From Clostridiales bacterium UBA1316 (GTDB taxonomy: Bacteria; Bacillota; Clostridia; Oscillospirales; Oscillospiraceae), in the NCBI GenBank assembly GCA_002307055.1, contig DBTM01000067.1, positions 1-11,766 on the forward strand: a DNA stretch of 11,766 bases, in the 5' to 3' direction. The position numbers and the translations under genes were made by a program. The notes beneath the pieces are model-generated. The model did not search any database. It was not told the DNA's origin and worked only from the letters and a program-made list of their open reading frames with translations. Shown here one piece after another: positions 6,069 through 11,766 of this stretch. How positions within the stretch are numbered: position 1 is the stretch's first letter; the number at the start of each line of letters is the position of its first letter.

Positions 6069-6536
6069 TTATTCTTTATCGTCCTCGTCGTCTTCATCAA
6101 ACTCGAACTCCAGCTTTTCGCTGCATTTTGGGCACGTAATGGAGCCCTTTTCGAGATCCGCTTCCTCAATGACGATATCCTCACCGCAGGAGGGGCATGT
6201 TACTTCATAAGCACAGTCGTCATCTTCGCAGCAGCAATCGTCGTCCTCACAGCCGCAATCGTCGTCGCCGCAGGAACAGCCGTCCTCATCGTCTTCTTCA
6301 TCGTCATCGTCATCGTCGCCGAAGAGAACTTCTTCAACATCCGCAAGATCGTCCGACATGGCATCGAGTTCTTCGCCGATATCAAGAGCATTTTCATTGA
6401 GCTCTTCAAGCTCAAAAGCTATATCCTCAAGCGTATCAATGATAACCGATATGAGCTTTCCTTCTTTTGTCTCTGTATCAAGTTTGAGTCCTTCTGCAAG
6501 CCCTTTTAAATACGCTACTTTTTCAGATACTGTCAT
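6069..6536 (-). CDS. CD1247-like protein: helical N-terminal domain, Asp/Cys-rich linker, zinc ribbon
   Basis: The 155-residue protein starts MTVSEKVAYLKGLAEGLKLD, the pattern of the domain that public annotation names after C. difficile CD1247, found in many clostridia beside efp. The N-terminal 70 residues are helical and acidic. Residues 74-108 are low complexity, built almost only of Asp, Glu, Gly and Cys, with cysteines at 87, 89, 94, 96, 101-103 and 108. The end holds a classical zinc ribbon: C114, C117, C135, C138, followed by an acidic tail. The function is unknown; metal or nucleic acid related work is conceivable. The frame is open up to 6647, but AAGGAGGT (6543-6550) lies 7 bases before the ATG at 6536, which decides the start. 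It is the last gene of the operon, 97 bases after efp. Confidence 0.88.
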   Translation of the reverse strand: MTVSEKVAYLKGLAEGLKLDTETKEGKLISVIIDTLEDIAFELEELNENALDIGEELDAMSDDLADVEEVLFGDDDDDDEEDDEDGCSCGDDDCGCEDDDCCCEDDDCAYEVTCPSCGEDIVIEEADLEKGSITCPKCSEKLEFEFDEDDEDDKE

Positions 6537-6633
6537 AATGATACCTCCTTCAGATATGTGGAACAGTTTTGAATTAATAATTGCCAAATTGCGAACTTTT
6601 ATTCGCGATGCGAACAAAAGACGCCTTGTGCTG

Positions 6634-7197
6634 CTAGCCCTTTGCACGCTCCAGATATTCCCCGGTTCTGGTGTCTATTTTGATCTTTTCTCCCTCGCTG
6701 ATAAACAGCGGCACTCTCACTTCCGCGCCGGTTTCCAGTGTGGCCGGTTTCGTCACGTTGGTCGCCGTATCACCCTTGAAGCCGGGATCGGTCTGCGTGA
6801 CGGTGAGTTCGACAAAATTCGGCGGTTCGACATTATAGACCTTGCCTTTAAAGGAATATATTGTACATACCATATTTTCTTTGACAAATTTGAAGTTATC
6901 GGCCAAAATGCTGCCGTCAATCGGCTCGAGCTCAAACGACTCCATATCCATGAAGTAGTAGAGGTTGCCGTCATTATAGCTGTATTCCATATCCCGGCGC
7001 TCGACAAAAGCATTTTCAAATTTATCCGTGGGATTAAATGATGTTTCAACAACGGCGCCTGTGATGACATTTCTGATTTTCGTGCGGACAAAAGCCGCGC
7101 CTTTACCTGGCTTTACATGCTGGAACTCGACGACCTGCATGACTTTTCCGTCCATCTCGAATGTCACGCCATTTCTGAAATCACTTGCAGAAATCAT
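6634..7197 (-). CDS. efp: Translation elongation factor P
   Basis: EF-P binds between the P and E sites of the ribosome and promotes peptide bond formation at consecutive prolines. The 187-residue length fits the family. Domain I covers about 1-62 with the tip loop VKPGKGAAFVR, where K32 is the residue at the ribosomal P-site tRNA and the modification site in many bacteria. The OB domains follow, with the signature FVELTVTQTDPGFKGDTA around 128-145 and the closing stretch ISEGEKIKIDTRTGEYLERA. GGAGG (7205-7209) stands 7 bases before the ATG. It lies 72 bases downstream of the aminopeptidase P gene, an order also known from other Firmicutes. No gene for a lysine-modifying enzyme is visible here. 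Confidence 0.97.
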   Translation of the reverse strand: MISASDFRNGVTFEMDGKVMQVVEFQHVKPGKGAAFVRTKIRNVITGAVVETSFNPTDKFENAFVERRDMEYSYNDGNLYYFMDMESFELEPIDGSILADNFKFVKENMVCTIYSFKGKVYNVEPPNFVELTVTQTDPGFKGDTATNVTKPATLETGAEVRVPLFISEGEKIKIDTRTGEYLERAKG

Positions 7198-7269
7198 ATT
7201 TTATCCTCCCGTTTATTGTCTTCTCCATTATTGATTTTATCCTATATCCAAGATGTTTGCAAGGACAAT

Positions 7270-8334
7270 TTATACAATTAAGAGCTTCTTTGACAAAGTC
7301 GTTATGTTTTCGCACCCATCCTGCGTAATGTAGATAACATCCTCAATCCTGACGCCGTACCGATTTGGTATATATATACCGGGTTCGGCTGAAATAACCG
7401 CGCCTTCCGGTATCTCGCCATCGTTCGAGGGAGAGGCATTCGGCGCTTCATGAATTTCAAGACCAAGACTGTGTCCGAAGCCATGCCCGAAATAATTCCC
7501 ATAACCCGCGTTTTCAATGACGCGGCGTGCGGCGCCGTCAATCTGGCAGCCTTTAACACCCGCTTTGGCCTCAGCGATACCGGCCAGCTGCGCGTTCAGA
7601 ACAGTCTCGTAAATGCGGATCATTTCGTCATCGGGTTTGCCGACGCAGAGCGTCCTGGTTGTGTCGGAGCACCAGCCTCCCAGCTTCACACCGAAATCAA
7701 TGGTTAAAAAACCTTTTTGTATCAGCGTATCTGTCGGAACGCCGTGGGGCATGCTTGACCGTGTGCCTGAAACGACAATCGGGTCGAAGGATTTATCATC
7801 GGCGCCGTTCTTATAAAAGCGGCACATCAGCTCTGCCGCGAGCTCTTTTTCGGTTATTCCGGCGGATATGAGCGGCAATATCTCTTCGAAGGATTTTTCC
7901 GAGATGCGCTGGGCTTTAATCATATTGCCGAGGTCATCACGGCTTTTTACGGCGCGGAGATCGATGAGCAGCTTCTGCGACGGCAGAAGTTTGGCTGTCA
8001 GCTTGGCGCTCCACTCGGTAAATTCCGAATAGGTCAGGCGTTCATCCTCAACCCCTAATACTTTGATATCATCGTCATTAAAAATTTTATTTATACGCTT
8101 GCTGTAGGTCTCTTCCCTGTCAACGATCAGTACCTCGGCACCCTGAATCTCTTTTTCCGCCGCTTCGACATAGCGGGAATCGGTAAAATACCAGGCTTTT
8201 TCCGCTGTAACGACGACAACGCCCGCGGTCGAATGAAAGCCCGCGGCATAAAGTCTGTTTGCCTCGCTCGTGATCATCAGCGCATCCGCTTCGCTGTTTT
8301 TAACAGCGGCTTTTATTTTATCGATATTGTTCAT
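7270..8334 (-). CDS. pepP: M24-family Xaa-Pro aminopeptidase (aminopeptidase P type)
   Basis: A cytoplasmic dinuclear-metal peptidase that removes an N-terminal residue preceding proline. The 354-residue protein has a creatinase-like N-terminal domain (about 1-130) and a pita-bread catalytic domain. All five metal ligands can be placed: D213 (TIDFG), D224 (CSDTTRT), H288 (GHGFGHSLGL), E317 (AEPGIY) and E331 (RIEDV). The supporting histidines H197 (MPHG) and H295 (EIHE) are also present, so the enzyme should be active. The short form without the extra domain of E. coli PepP is typical for Firmicutes YqhT-like enzymes. AAGGTGAT serves as the ribosome binding site and includes the TGA stop of yqeG, with only 4 bases between the two genes, so the two are translationally coupled. 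efp follows in the same operon. Confidence 0.95.
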   Translation of the reverse strand: MNNIDKIKAAVKNSEADALMITSEANRLYAAGFHSTAGVVVVTAEKAWYFTDSRYVEAAEKEIQGAEVLIVDREETYSKRINKIFNDDDIKVLGVEDERLTYSEFTEWSAKLTAKLLPSQKLLIDLRAVKSRDDLGNMIKAQRISEKSFEEILPLISAGITEKELAAELMCRFYKNGADDKSFDPIVVSGTRSSMPHGVPTDTLIQKGFLTIDFGVKLGGWCSDTTRTLCVGKPDDEMIRIYETVLNAQLAGIAEAKAGVKGCQIDGAARRVIENAGYGNYFGHGFGHSLGLEIHEAPNASPSNDGEIPEGAVISAEPGIYIPNRYGVRIEDVIYITQDGCENITTLSKKLLIV

Positions 8335-8338
8335 TTAA

Positions 8339-8947
8339 TCACCTTTTTCTTGCATTATATACAGCCCGGCTGCTGGCATATCCCACGTCTGCGTACGGGG
8401 CGATGCCTACATCGCCCCGTACGGCGAGATTGTTATTTCCGGCGCTCCCCCGCACCTTGTTTTTGCACATCGCACGGAGGGGGGCTTCGAGCCAATAACG
8501 CAGATTCAGCATCGGATTTCTGAGTTTCAGGGGTTCTACAATAATTGAGAGAACACCGGCGGCGTTGGCGGCAATGATATCCGTATACACCTGATCACCG
8601 GCAAGCGCTGTCTCCCCTGTCTTTCTGCCGAGCTGCTTGAGTGCTTTTTTGATGCCGGCGGAGAAGGGCTTGTTTGCGCCCATGATATAAGAGACATTAA
8701 AAGCGGCTGCTAAGCTCTCAACACGTTTTGAGCCTCTGTTGTTTGTAATGATAAAGAGCTCTATGCCGCTCTTTTTCATATTCTCAGCCCATACGGCAAT
8801 TTCCTCCGGCGGTAACACGGTGCCGTAAGGTGCCATCGTGTTATCCAGATCAAGTAAAAGGAGGGTAATGCCGCGTCTTTTCAGAAACTCGGGCGTTAAG
8901 GCACATATACTGCGAAATGAGTAGTTGGGTATCAAAGAAAAGCTCAT
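8339..8947 (-). CDS. yqeG: YqeG-family HAD IIIA phosphatase with repeat-derived C-terminal tail
   Basis: A 202-residue HAD-superfamily protein. Motif I is DLDNT at 33-37 (D33 nucleophile, D35 acid/base), motif II ITNN near 67-70, motif III K93 (NKP), and motif IV GDQVYTD at 117-123. The organisation matches YqeG of Bacillus, a small phosphatase of unclear substrate that has been linked to GTPase or ribosome-related genes. Members usually have about 165-180 residues; here the last 35-40 residues (from about 165) are extra, and the segment VRGDVGIAPY comes from a 32-nt palindromic repeat inside the gene (8392-8423). The frame is open to 9064, but AAAGGTG (8954-8960) before the ATG at 8947 gives a start that agrees with homologues, and the longer version would overlap the divergent gene. 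It is first in the operon with pepP, efp and the zinc ribbon gene. Confidence 0.9.
   Translation of the reverse strand: MSFSLIPNYSFRSICALTPEFLKRRGITLLLLDLDNTMAPYGTVLPPEEIAVWAENMKKSGIELFIITNNRGSKRVESLAAAFNVSYIMGANKPFSAGIKKALKQLGRKTGETALAGDQVYTDIIAANAAGVLSIIVEPLKLRNPMLNLRYWLEAPLRAMCKNKVRGSAGNNNLAVRGDVGIAPYADVGYASSRAVYNARKR
8392..8423. repeat. 32-nt palindromic repeat, copy A, inside the yqeG coding end
   Basis: Perfect 14-bp arms (8392-8405 and 8410-8423) around CCTA. The core CGGGGCGAT and its complement are shared with copy B at 10093-10124, which has the same total length. It lies within the 3' coding part of yqeG and keeps the reading frame open. Confidence 0.8.
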
Positions 8948-8972
8948 AAAAGGCACCTTTGAATCATAATTA

Positions 8973-8981
8973 ATAATACCA
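8973..8981 (-). promoter_or_regulatory. Candidate extended -10 promoter of the yqeG operon
   Basis: On the minus strand TGGTATTAT carries the TGn extension and a TATTAT box (8978-8973, five of six). The best -35 candidate, TGGACA at 9004-8999, is 20 bases away, which is too long, so the extended -10 is the main evidence. The transcript would start about 20 bases ahead of the ATG. Confidence 0.4.
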
Positions 8982-9042
8982 TGATGATGAAGACGCGCTG
9001 TCCAGCTCAGCGGATGCAGCGGATTGATATTACCACGTATTT

Positions 9043-9047
9043 GGAGG
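9043..9047 (+). promoter_or_regulatory. Ribosome binding site deciding a TTG start
   Basis: GGAGG lies 9 bases before the TTG at 9057 and 18 bases before the next in-frame ATG at 9066. The ATG at 9024 is upstream of the site and an ATG at 9049 is in another frame, so TTG is the best start. Confidence 0.6.
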
Positions 9048-9056
9048 AATGTACAA

Positions 9057-9833
9057 TTGGACAATATGACAAATATTATTATAGCCGCTCCTCCGGAGTT
9101 TATTGAGGCTGCTTCACGGTCAGGTTTTGCCGTCGCTTATATGATATACAGAATCGGCCGCGGCCACCATCTGTTCCGCGCGCAGGGCATCAGCCGCATC
9201 AAAGGCGGCTTGATGGTCCTGGATACGGACGGGTATATCGGCGGCGGGCCGTCCTCGGCGCTCATCATGGAAATATTGGGAGAATGCGAAAAAAATAACT
9301 TCACTGGTATTGTTTTAGACACCGGCGGTAAAGCCGCGATGCCGCTCATGTTACTCGCAGGGCACCTGGCGGCTGAACTCAAAAAGCACGGACTGAAGCT
9401 GTACATTCACGAAGTTCTCTCCGGTGCGAGCGACCTGACAGTCGTTTTAATACCGACAGCTTTGTCCGGCGGAACACTGTCCGGTCATATCGGCGACGCC
9501 ACTGCCAAGTATGGCACAGGGAGAGTCGCGCTCGAAATTGAACGGGTCCGAATGGACTTCACGTTGCCCGCCAAGACCGGTACCGGTACGGAGCTTACCG
9601 CTGATGAGCTGAAGAACCTCATGGACGAATATCATCCGCAGTCATTTCTATCAAAGGATCTCTGCGCGTATTACTTTACATACCATGACAAAAAAGGGAC
9701 GCATTTTGTTTTATACGACAACGATACCAGCATCCGGCGCAAGCTCACAGCCGCAGGTAAGCTGGGCATTGAAGACGCCTTTGTATTCTACCCGCATGTG
9801 TCCGATATCATCGATAGGCTTACCGATGTATAA
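9057..9833 (+). CDS. Conserved-looking hypothetical protein, probable TIM-barrel fold
   Basis: I do not recognise a named family for this 258-residue protein. It shows regularly spaced hydrophobic strands ending in polar or acidic residues: GGLMVLDTDG (50-59), GIVLDTGG (84-91), LKLYIHEV (113-120), VALEIERVRMDF (157-168), CAYYFTYHD (203-211) and FVFYPHVSDI (242-251), each followed by a helix. This is the layout of a (beta/alpha)8 barrel, and some strands resemble glycoside hydrolase family 18-like proteins, but no DxxDxDxE catalytic signature is seen. No signal peptide or membrane segment is evident, so it is probably cytoplasmic. The gene is divergent from yqeG, convergent with the DUF951 gene, and appears monocistronic. 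The start is taken as TTG on the strength of the GGAGG at 9043-9047; ATG 9066 is the alternative. Confidence 0.75.
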   Translation: MDNMTNIIIAAPPEFIEAASRSGFAVAYMIYRIGRGHHLFRAQGISRIKGGLMVLDTDGYIGGGPSSALIMEILGECEKNNFTGIVLDTGGKAAMPLMLLAGHLAAELKKHGLKLYIHEVLSGASDLTVVLIPTALSGGTLSGHIGDATAKYGTGRVALEIERVRMDFTLPAKTGTGTELTADELKNLMDEYHPQSFLSKDLCAYYFTYHDKKGTHFVLYDNDTSIRRKLTAAGKLGIEDAFVFYPHVSDIIDRLTDV

Positions 9834-9851
9834 TAGAAATTTTTGCATCTT

Positions 9852-9872
9852 AGGGACGGATGACCTGTCCCT
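9852..9872. terminator. Hairpin between two convergent genes
   Basis: AGGGAC at 9852-9857 pairs with GTCCCT at 9867-9872, extended inward by a wobble and a G-C pair. No T-run follows closely on either strand, although a T-rich tract lies 25 bases farther on the plus strand. The right edge touches the stop codon of the DUF951 gene. It may be a weak bidirectional terminator or a small repeat. Confidence 0.4.
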
Positions 9873-10063
9873 TACGGTATGGTTTGTTCCCTTGTAATTT
9901 TTTTGATGCTCTTTTCTATATTGCTCCTCGTGCTCATGATTTCATGGCCGCAGCCTGTGCATTTGAGCTTGAAGTCCGCCCCTATTCGAAGCACCTGCCA
10001 GGTGAACACACCGCACGGGTGCTTTTTTTTCATTGTCAGTATATCACCCACACGCACATCCAT
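9872..10063 (-). CDS. DUF951 family small zinc-ribbon-like protein
   Basis: A 63-residue protein with the family pattern: VGDILTMKKKHPCG, then W, then RIGADFKLKCTGCGHEIM and R. Cysteines C17, C35, C38 and the nearby H40 could bind zinc. DUF951 proteins are widespread in Firmicutes and often lie close to DNA maintenance or translation genes; the function is unknown. Two ATG codons compete: 10078 and 10063. The first has no ribosome binding site, while GGGGG (10072-10076) stands 8 bases before the second, and the homologous part begins there, so 10063 is chosen. The gene follows rarA with a 71-base gap that holds a palindromic repeat, and is probably co-transcribed with it. The last residues (KKITREQTIP) end at the hairpin at 9852-9872. 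Confidence 0.85.
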   Translation of the reverse strand: MDVRVGDILTMKKKHPCGVFTWQVLRIGADFKLKCTGCGHEIMSTRSNIEKSIKKITREQTIP

Positions 10064-10092
10064 AAACACAGCCCCCATAAATCAGTCAGTTT

Positions 10093-10124
10093 CTGTCGGA
10101 GCGATTCACGAATCGCCCCGACAG
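10093..10124. repeat. 32-nt palindromic repeat, copy B, between rarA and the DUF951 gene
   Basis: Arms of 15 bases (10093-10107 and 10110-10124) with one A-C mismatch and a 2-base centre. The core matches copy A at 8392-8423. It lies directly after the rarA stop codon and could act as an mRNA end-stabilising or weak terminating hairpin; no T-run follows on the minus strand. Confidence 0.8.
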
Positions 10125-10134
10125 TGATTAAATT

Positions 10135-11400
10135 CTACTCACTGTTTTTGATTAAATCCCAGTATTTTTTTGCGGCTTGCTCCGTTTTATTATCGCCGTA
10201 TTTGTAATATATCGCGTTTTTGATTTCGTTTGGCAGGTATTGCTGCTCGACCCAATGGTTTGGATATGCGTGCGGATACTTATAGTTTTGTGCCCGTTCC
10301 ATTCCGGCTGAGTCCGCGTGGACATTCTGCAGCTCGCGCGGTATATCGCCGCTTTTACCGTTTTGTATATCAGCGCGAGCCGCGCTGATAGCCGTAACTG
10401 CGCTATTGGACTTCGGCGCTGTGGCCAGAAACAAGGCGGCTTCCGAGAGCGGTATCTGCGCCTCGGGCAATCCGAGCTGCAAGGCACTGTCGACGCACGC
10501 TTTGACGACTGTAATCGCCTGAGGATGCGCAAGCCCAATGTCCTCGGCTGCAATAACCAGCAGCCTCCGGCAGGGTGATAACAGATCACCGGCTTCCAAA
10601 AGACGCGCCAAATAGTGGACGGCGGCGTTCGGGTCTGAGCCACGAATTGATTTTTGCAGCGCCGATAATATATCGAAATGGCTGTCGCCGTCCCGATCAT
10701 AGCGCATGGCGCTTTTCTGCGAGAGTGCGGCGGCATCGTCCATGGAAATGCGGATAACATCGCCGTCTCTTGCCGATGCTGAAAACAGAAGCTCAACGCT
10801 CGTAATTGCCTTGCGCACATCGCCGCCGCAGGAAGCCGCGATATGCTCGACGATACCGTCCTCGAGCACAGCCTGAACGCTTTCGCGTTCCTCCATAATT
10901 TTAAACGCCCGCAGAATTGCAGGCCGGATGCTTTGCGCTGTCAGCGCTTTGAATTCAAATACCGTGCTTCGGCTGAGTATCGCATTATAAACATAAAAAT
11001 AGGGGTTCTCCGTCGTCGAGGCAATGAGTGTGATTTTACCGTTTTCTATAAATTCCAGCAGCGACTGCTGCTGTTTCTTATTAAAATACTGAATCTCATC
11101 GAGATAGAGGAGCACCCCGTTGGGCGTCAGCATCGTGTCGAGATCCGCGATAATGTTTTTAATATCGGCTGTGCCCGCCGTAGTGGCATTGAGCTTATGC
11201 AGGGCCCTGCCCGACTTAAGCGCAATGATATTAGCTACCGTCGTTTTCCCCGAGCCCGACGGACCGTAAAAGATCATATTCGGAATTTTACCGCTTTCAA
11301 TAATCCGCCGCAGCAGCCCATTCTTCCCCAGTATATGCTCCTGCCCGACCACCTCATCCAGCGACATCGGGCGTATCTCGTCAGCCAGCGGCCGGTACAT
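10135..11400 (-). CDS. rarA: Replication-associated recombination protein A (AAA+ ATPase)
   Basis: RarA (MgsA) is a tetrameric AAA+ ATPase related to clamp loader subunits and RuvB; it acts at stalled replication forks with SSB. The 421-residue protein begins with RPMSLDEVVGQEHILG, typical of the family. Walker A is GPSGSGKT at 46-53, Walker B LLYLDEI with D101/E102, sensor 1 ASTTENP near 127-133, the arginine finger R144 in LSRS, and sensor 2 GGDVRKA with R196. The helical C-terminal part holds EDIGLAHPQA and ends with HWVEQQYLPNE, a family signature. In most relatives the Walker B segment reads IDEIHRFNK; here it is LDEIQYFNK, a mild change. The start ATG has AAAGG about 10 bases upstream and its own promoter. 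A DUF951 gene follows. Confidence 0.95.
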   Translation of the reverse strand: MYRPLADEIRPMSLDEVVGQEHILGKNGLLRRIIESGKIPNMIFYGPSGSGKTTVANIIALKSGRALHKLNATTAGTADIKNIIADLDTMLTPNGVLLYLDEIQYFNKKQQQSLLEFIENGKITLIASTTENPYFYVYNAILSRSTVFEFKALTAQSIRPAILRAFKIMEERESVQAVLEDGIVEHIAASCGGDVRKAITSVELLFSASARDGDVIRISMDDAAALSQKSAMRYDRDGDSHFDILSALQKSIRGSDPNAAVHYLARLLEAGDLLSPCRRLLVIAAEDIGLAHPQAITVVKACVDSALQLGLPEAQIPLSEAALFLATAPKSNSAVTAISAARADIQNGKSGDIPRELQNVHADSAGMERAQNYKYPHAYPNHWVEQQYLPNEIKNAIYYKYGDNKTEQAAKKYWDLIKNSE

Positions 11401-11422
11401 AAAATCATCGCCTTTCTAAAAC

Positions 11423-11451
11423 AATCTAACCGATTATTGCCAAAATATCAA
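11423..11451 (-). promoter_or_regulatory. Candidate promoter of rarA
   Basis: On the minus strand TTGATA (11451-11446, five of six), a 17-base spacer, and TAGATT (11428-11423, four of six). Transcription would start near 11416, giving a short leader of about 16 bases. Confidence 0.55.
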
Positions 11452-11588
11452 CAATGAATATAAAAAGAACACCCAAAAAACAAAATGGGGGGCTTAGACG
11501 GCTTTCTTTCGTTTTTTAATTGAACCATGGGTACGGTTGTAACCTATCAGTATAAAAGAACTATGTGAAAACCTATGTTAATAAAATC
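11452..11588. other. AT-rich intergenic part without recognised features
   Basis: The stretch between the rarA and vapB promoters holds a G6 run near 11486-11491 and a T6 run near 11513-11518, but I find no good stem to make a terminator. No ORF with a ribosome binding site is seen. Confidence 0.5.
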
Positions 11589-11618
11589 TTGACAATAGTA
11601 TATACTAAAGTATATACT
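11589..11618 (+). promoter_or_regulatory. Sigma-A promoter of the vapB-like antitoxin gene
   Basis: A perfect TTGACA (11589-11594) and TATACT (11613-11618, five of six) with an 18-base spacer. The -10 box is part of the middle one of three palindromes. Confidence 0.75.
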
Positions 11619-11630
11619 AAAGTATATACT
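11597..11630. repeat. Three tandem 10-bp palindromes, likely autoregulatory operators
   Basis: The self-complementary AGTATATACT occurs at 11597-11606, 11609-11618 and 11621-11630, separated each time by AA, a period of 12 bases. The array covers the promoter from just after the -35 box to past the predicted start of transcription. VapB antitoxins with an AbrB-type DNA-binding domain repress their own promoters by binding inverted repeats, so this is the expected place and shape. Confidence 0.85.
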
Positions 11631-11649
11631 ATAAACGAGGTGACTATAA

Positions 11650-11766
11650 ATGGAAACTGCAAAATTATTTGTCAATGGCCAGAGTCAAGCTGTCCGGCTA
11701 CCGAAAGAATACCGTTTTTCTGGTAACGAAGTATTTATTCAAAAAGTGGGTAATACTGTTATGTTG
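11650..11766 (+). CDS. vapB: VapB-like antitoxin with AbrB-type domain, N-terminal part
   Basis: The 39 visible residues begin METAKLFVNGQSQAVRLPKEYRF and continue with SGNEVFIQKVGNTVML, the swapped-hairpin AbrB/SpoVT domain of VapB (VagC/MvpT-type) antitoxins. In this family the domain binds operator DNA, and a C-terminal tail outside the window would neutralise a VapC PIN-domain RNase toxin. The toxin gene is expected directly downstream but cannot be seen. GAGGTG (11637-11642) lies 7 bases before the ATG. The tandem palindromes upstream fit autoregulation. The frame is open to the right edge. Confidence 0.85.
   Translation, partial: METAKLFVNGQSQAVRLPKEYRFSGNEVFIQKVGNTVML

Noticed and set aside
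6200..6415. Arg/His-rich plus-strand and Met/Ser/Ala-rich minus-strand ORFs over the Asp/Cys linker
   Set aside because: They are frame shadows of the repetitive GAT/GAC codons and have no start signals.
6593..6618. Small hairpin and direct repeat (GTTCGCA) between efp and the zinc ribbon gene
   Set aside because: Stems are only 5 bp, compete with each other and lack a T-run; not convincing as a terminator or operator.
6537..6647. Longer N-terminus of the CD1247-like protein, overlapping the end of efp
   Set aside because: The extra 37 residues have no family likeness, and a strong AAGGAGGT precedes the internal ATG at 6536.
8948..9064. Longer N-terminus of YqeG
   Set aside because: It would include the promoter and overlap the divergent gene; homologues begin near the ATG at 8947, which has its own ribosome binding site.
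10843..11457. 204-residue plus-strand ORF opposite rarA
   Set aside because: It is antisense to the well-conserved rarA frame and shows no recognisable domain.

Overview
The window looks like a chromosomal segment of an anaerobic, Gram-positive, low-to-moderate GC bacterium of the class Clostridia, probably near Oscillospiraceae/Ruminococcaceae. This is inferred from the gene set: a YebC of the clostridial type, a YqeG–PepP–EF-P–CD1247-like gene order, a DUF951 protein next to RarA, strong GGAGG ribosome binding sites, and several TTG starts. There are no rRNA or tRNA genes, no CRISPR array and no transposase.

Layout from left to right. (1) Positions 1-215 are the 3' end of a polyamine-type ABC transporter binding protein, closed by a strong terminator. 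(2) Positions 300-2370 are an AT-rich islet with two radical SAM genes in tandem, behind a promoter whose -35 box lies in a long inverted repeat, and ending in a terminator. (3) A yebC gene on the minus strand has a good promoter and is divergent from a 46-residue Asn/Gln-rich small protein gene that ends in two tandem terminators. (4) A minus-strand pair encodes a CadC/SmtB-type ArsR sensor and a P1B-like P-type ATPase. The operator is recognisable, but the ATPase has substitutions in the phosphorylated Asp, the TGES motif, the CPC motif and the GDGxND motif. (5) A minus-strand operon yqeG–pepP–efp–(CD1247-like zinc ribbon protein) runs from 8947 to 6069. (6) Convergent to rarA and divergent from yqeG is a plus-strand gene for a probable TIM-barrel protein of unknown function. 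(7) A minus-strand pair encodes RarA and a DUF951 protein. (8) The right edge starts a VapB-like antitoxin gene behind a promoter overlaid by three identical 10-bp palindromes.

How the genes relate. YebC and EF-P both help ribosomes through proline-rich stretches, and PepP removes residues before proline, so much of the window concerns proline-related translation and peptide turnover. The ArsR sensor keeps all expected metal ligands while its partner ATPase seems unable to form the usual phospho-aspartate. This is the most unusual feature of the window.

Two 32-nt palindromes with the same core (8392-8423 and 10093-10124) have compensating arm changes and appear to be members of a dispersed repeat family. 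One of them lies inside the yqeG coding end and supplies part of its C-terminal tail.
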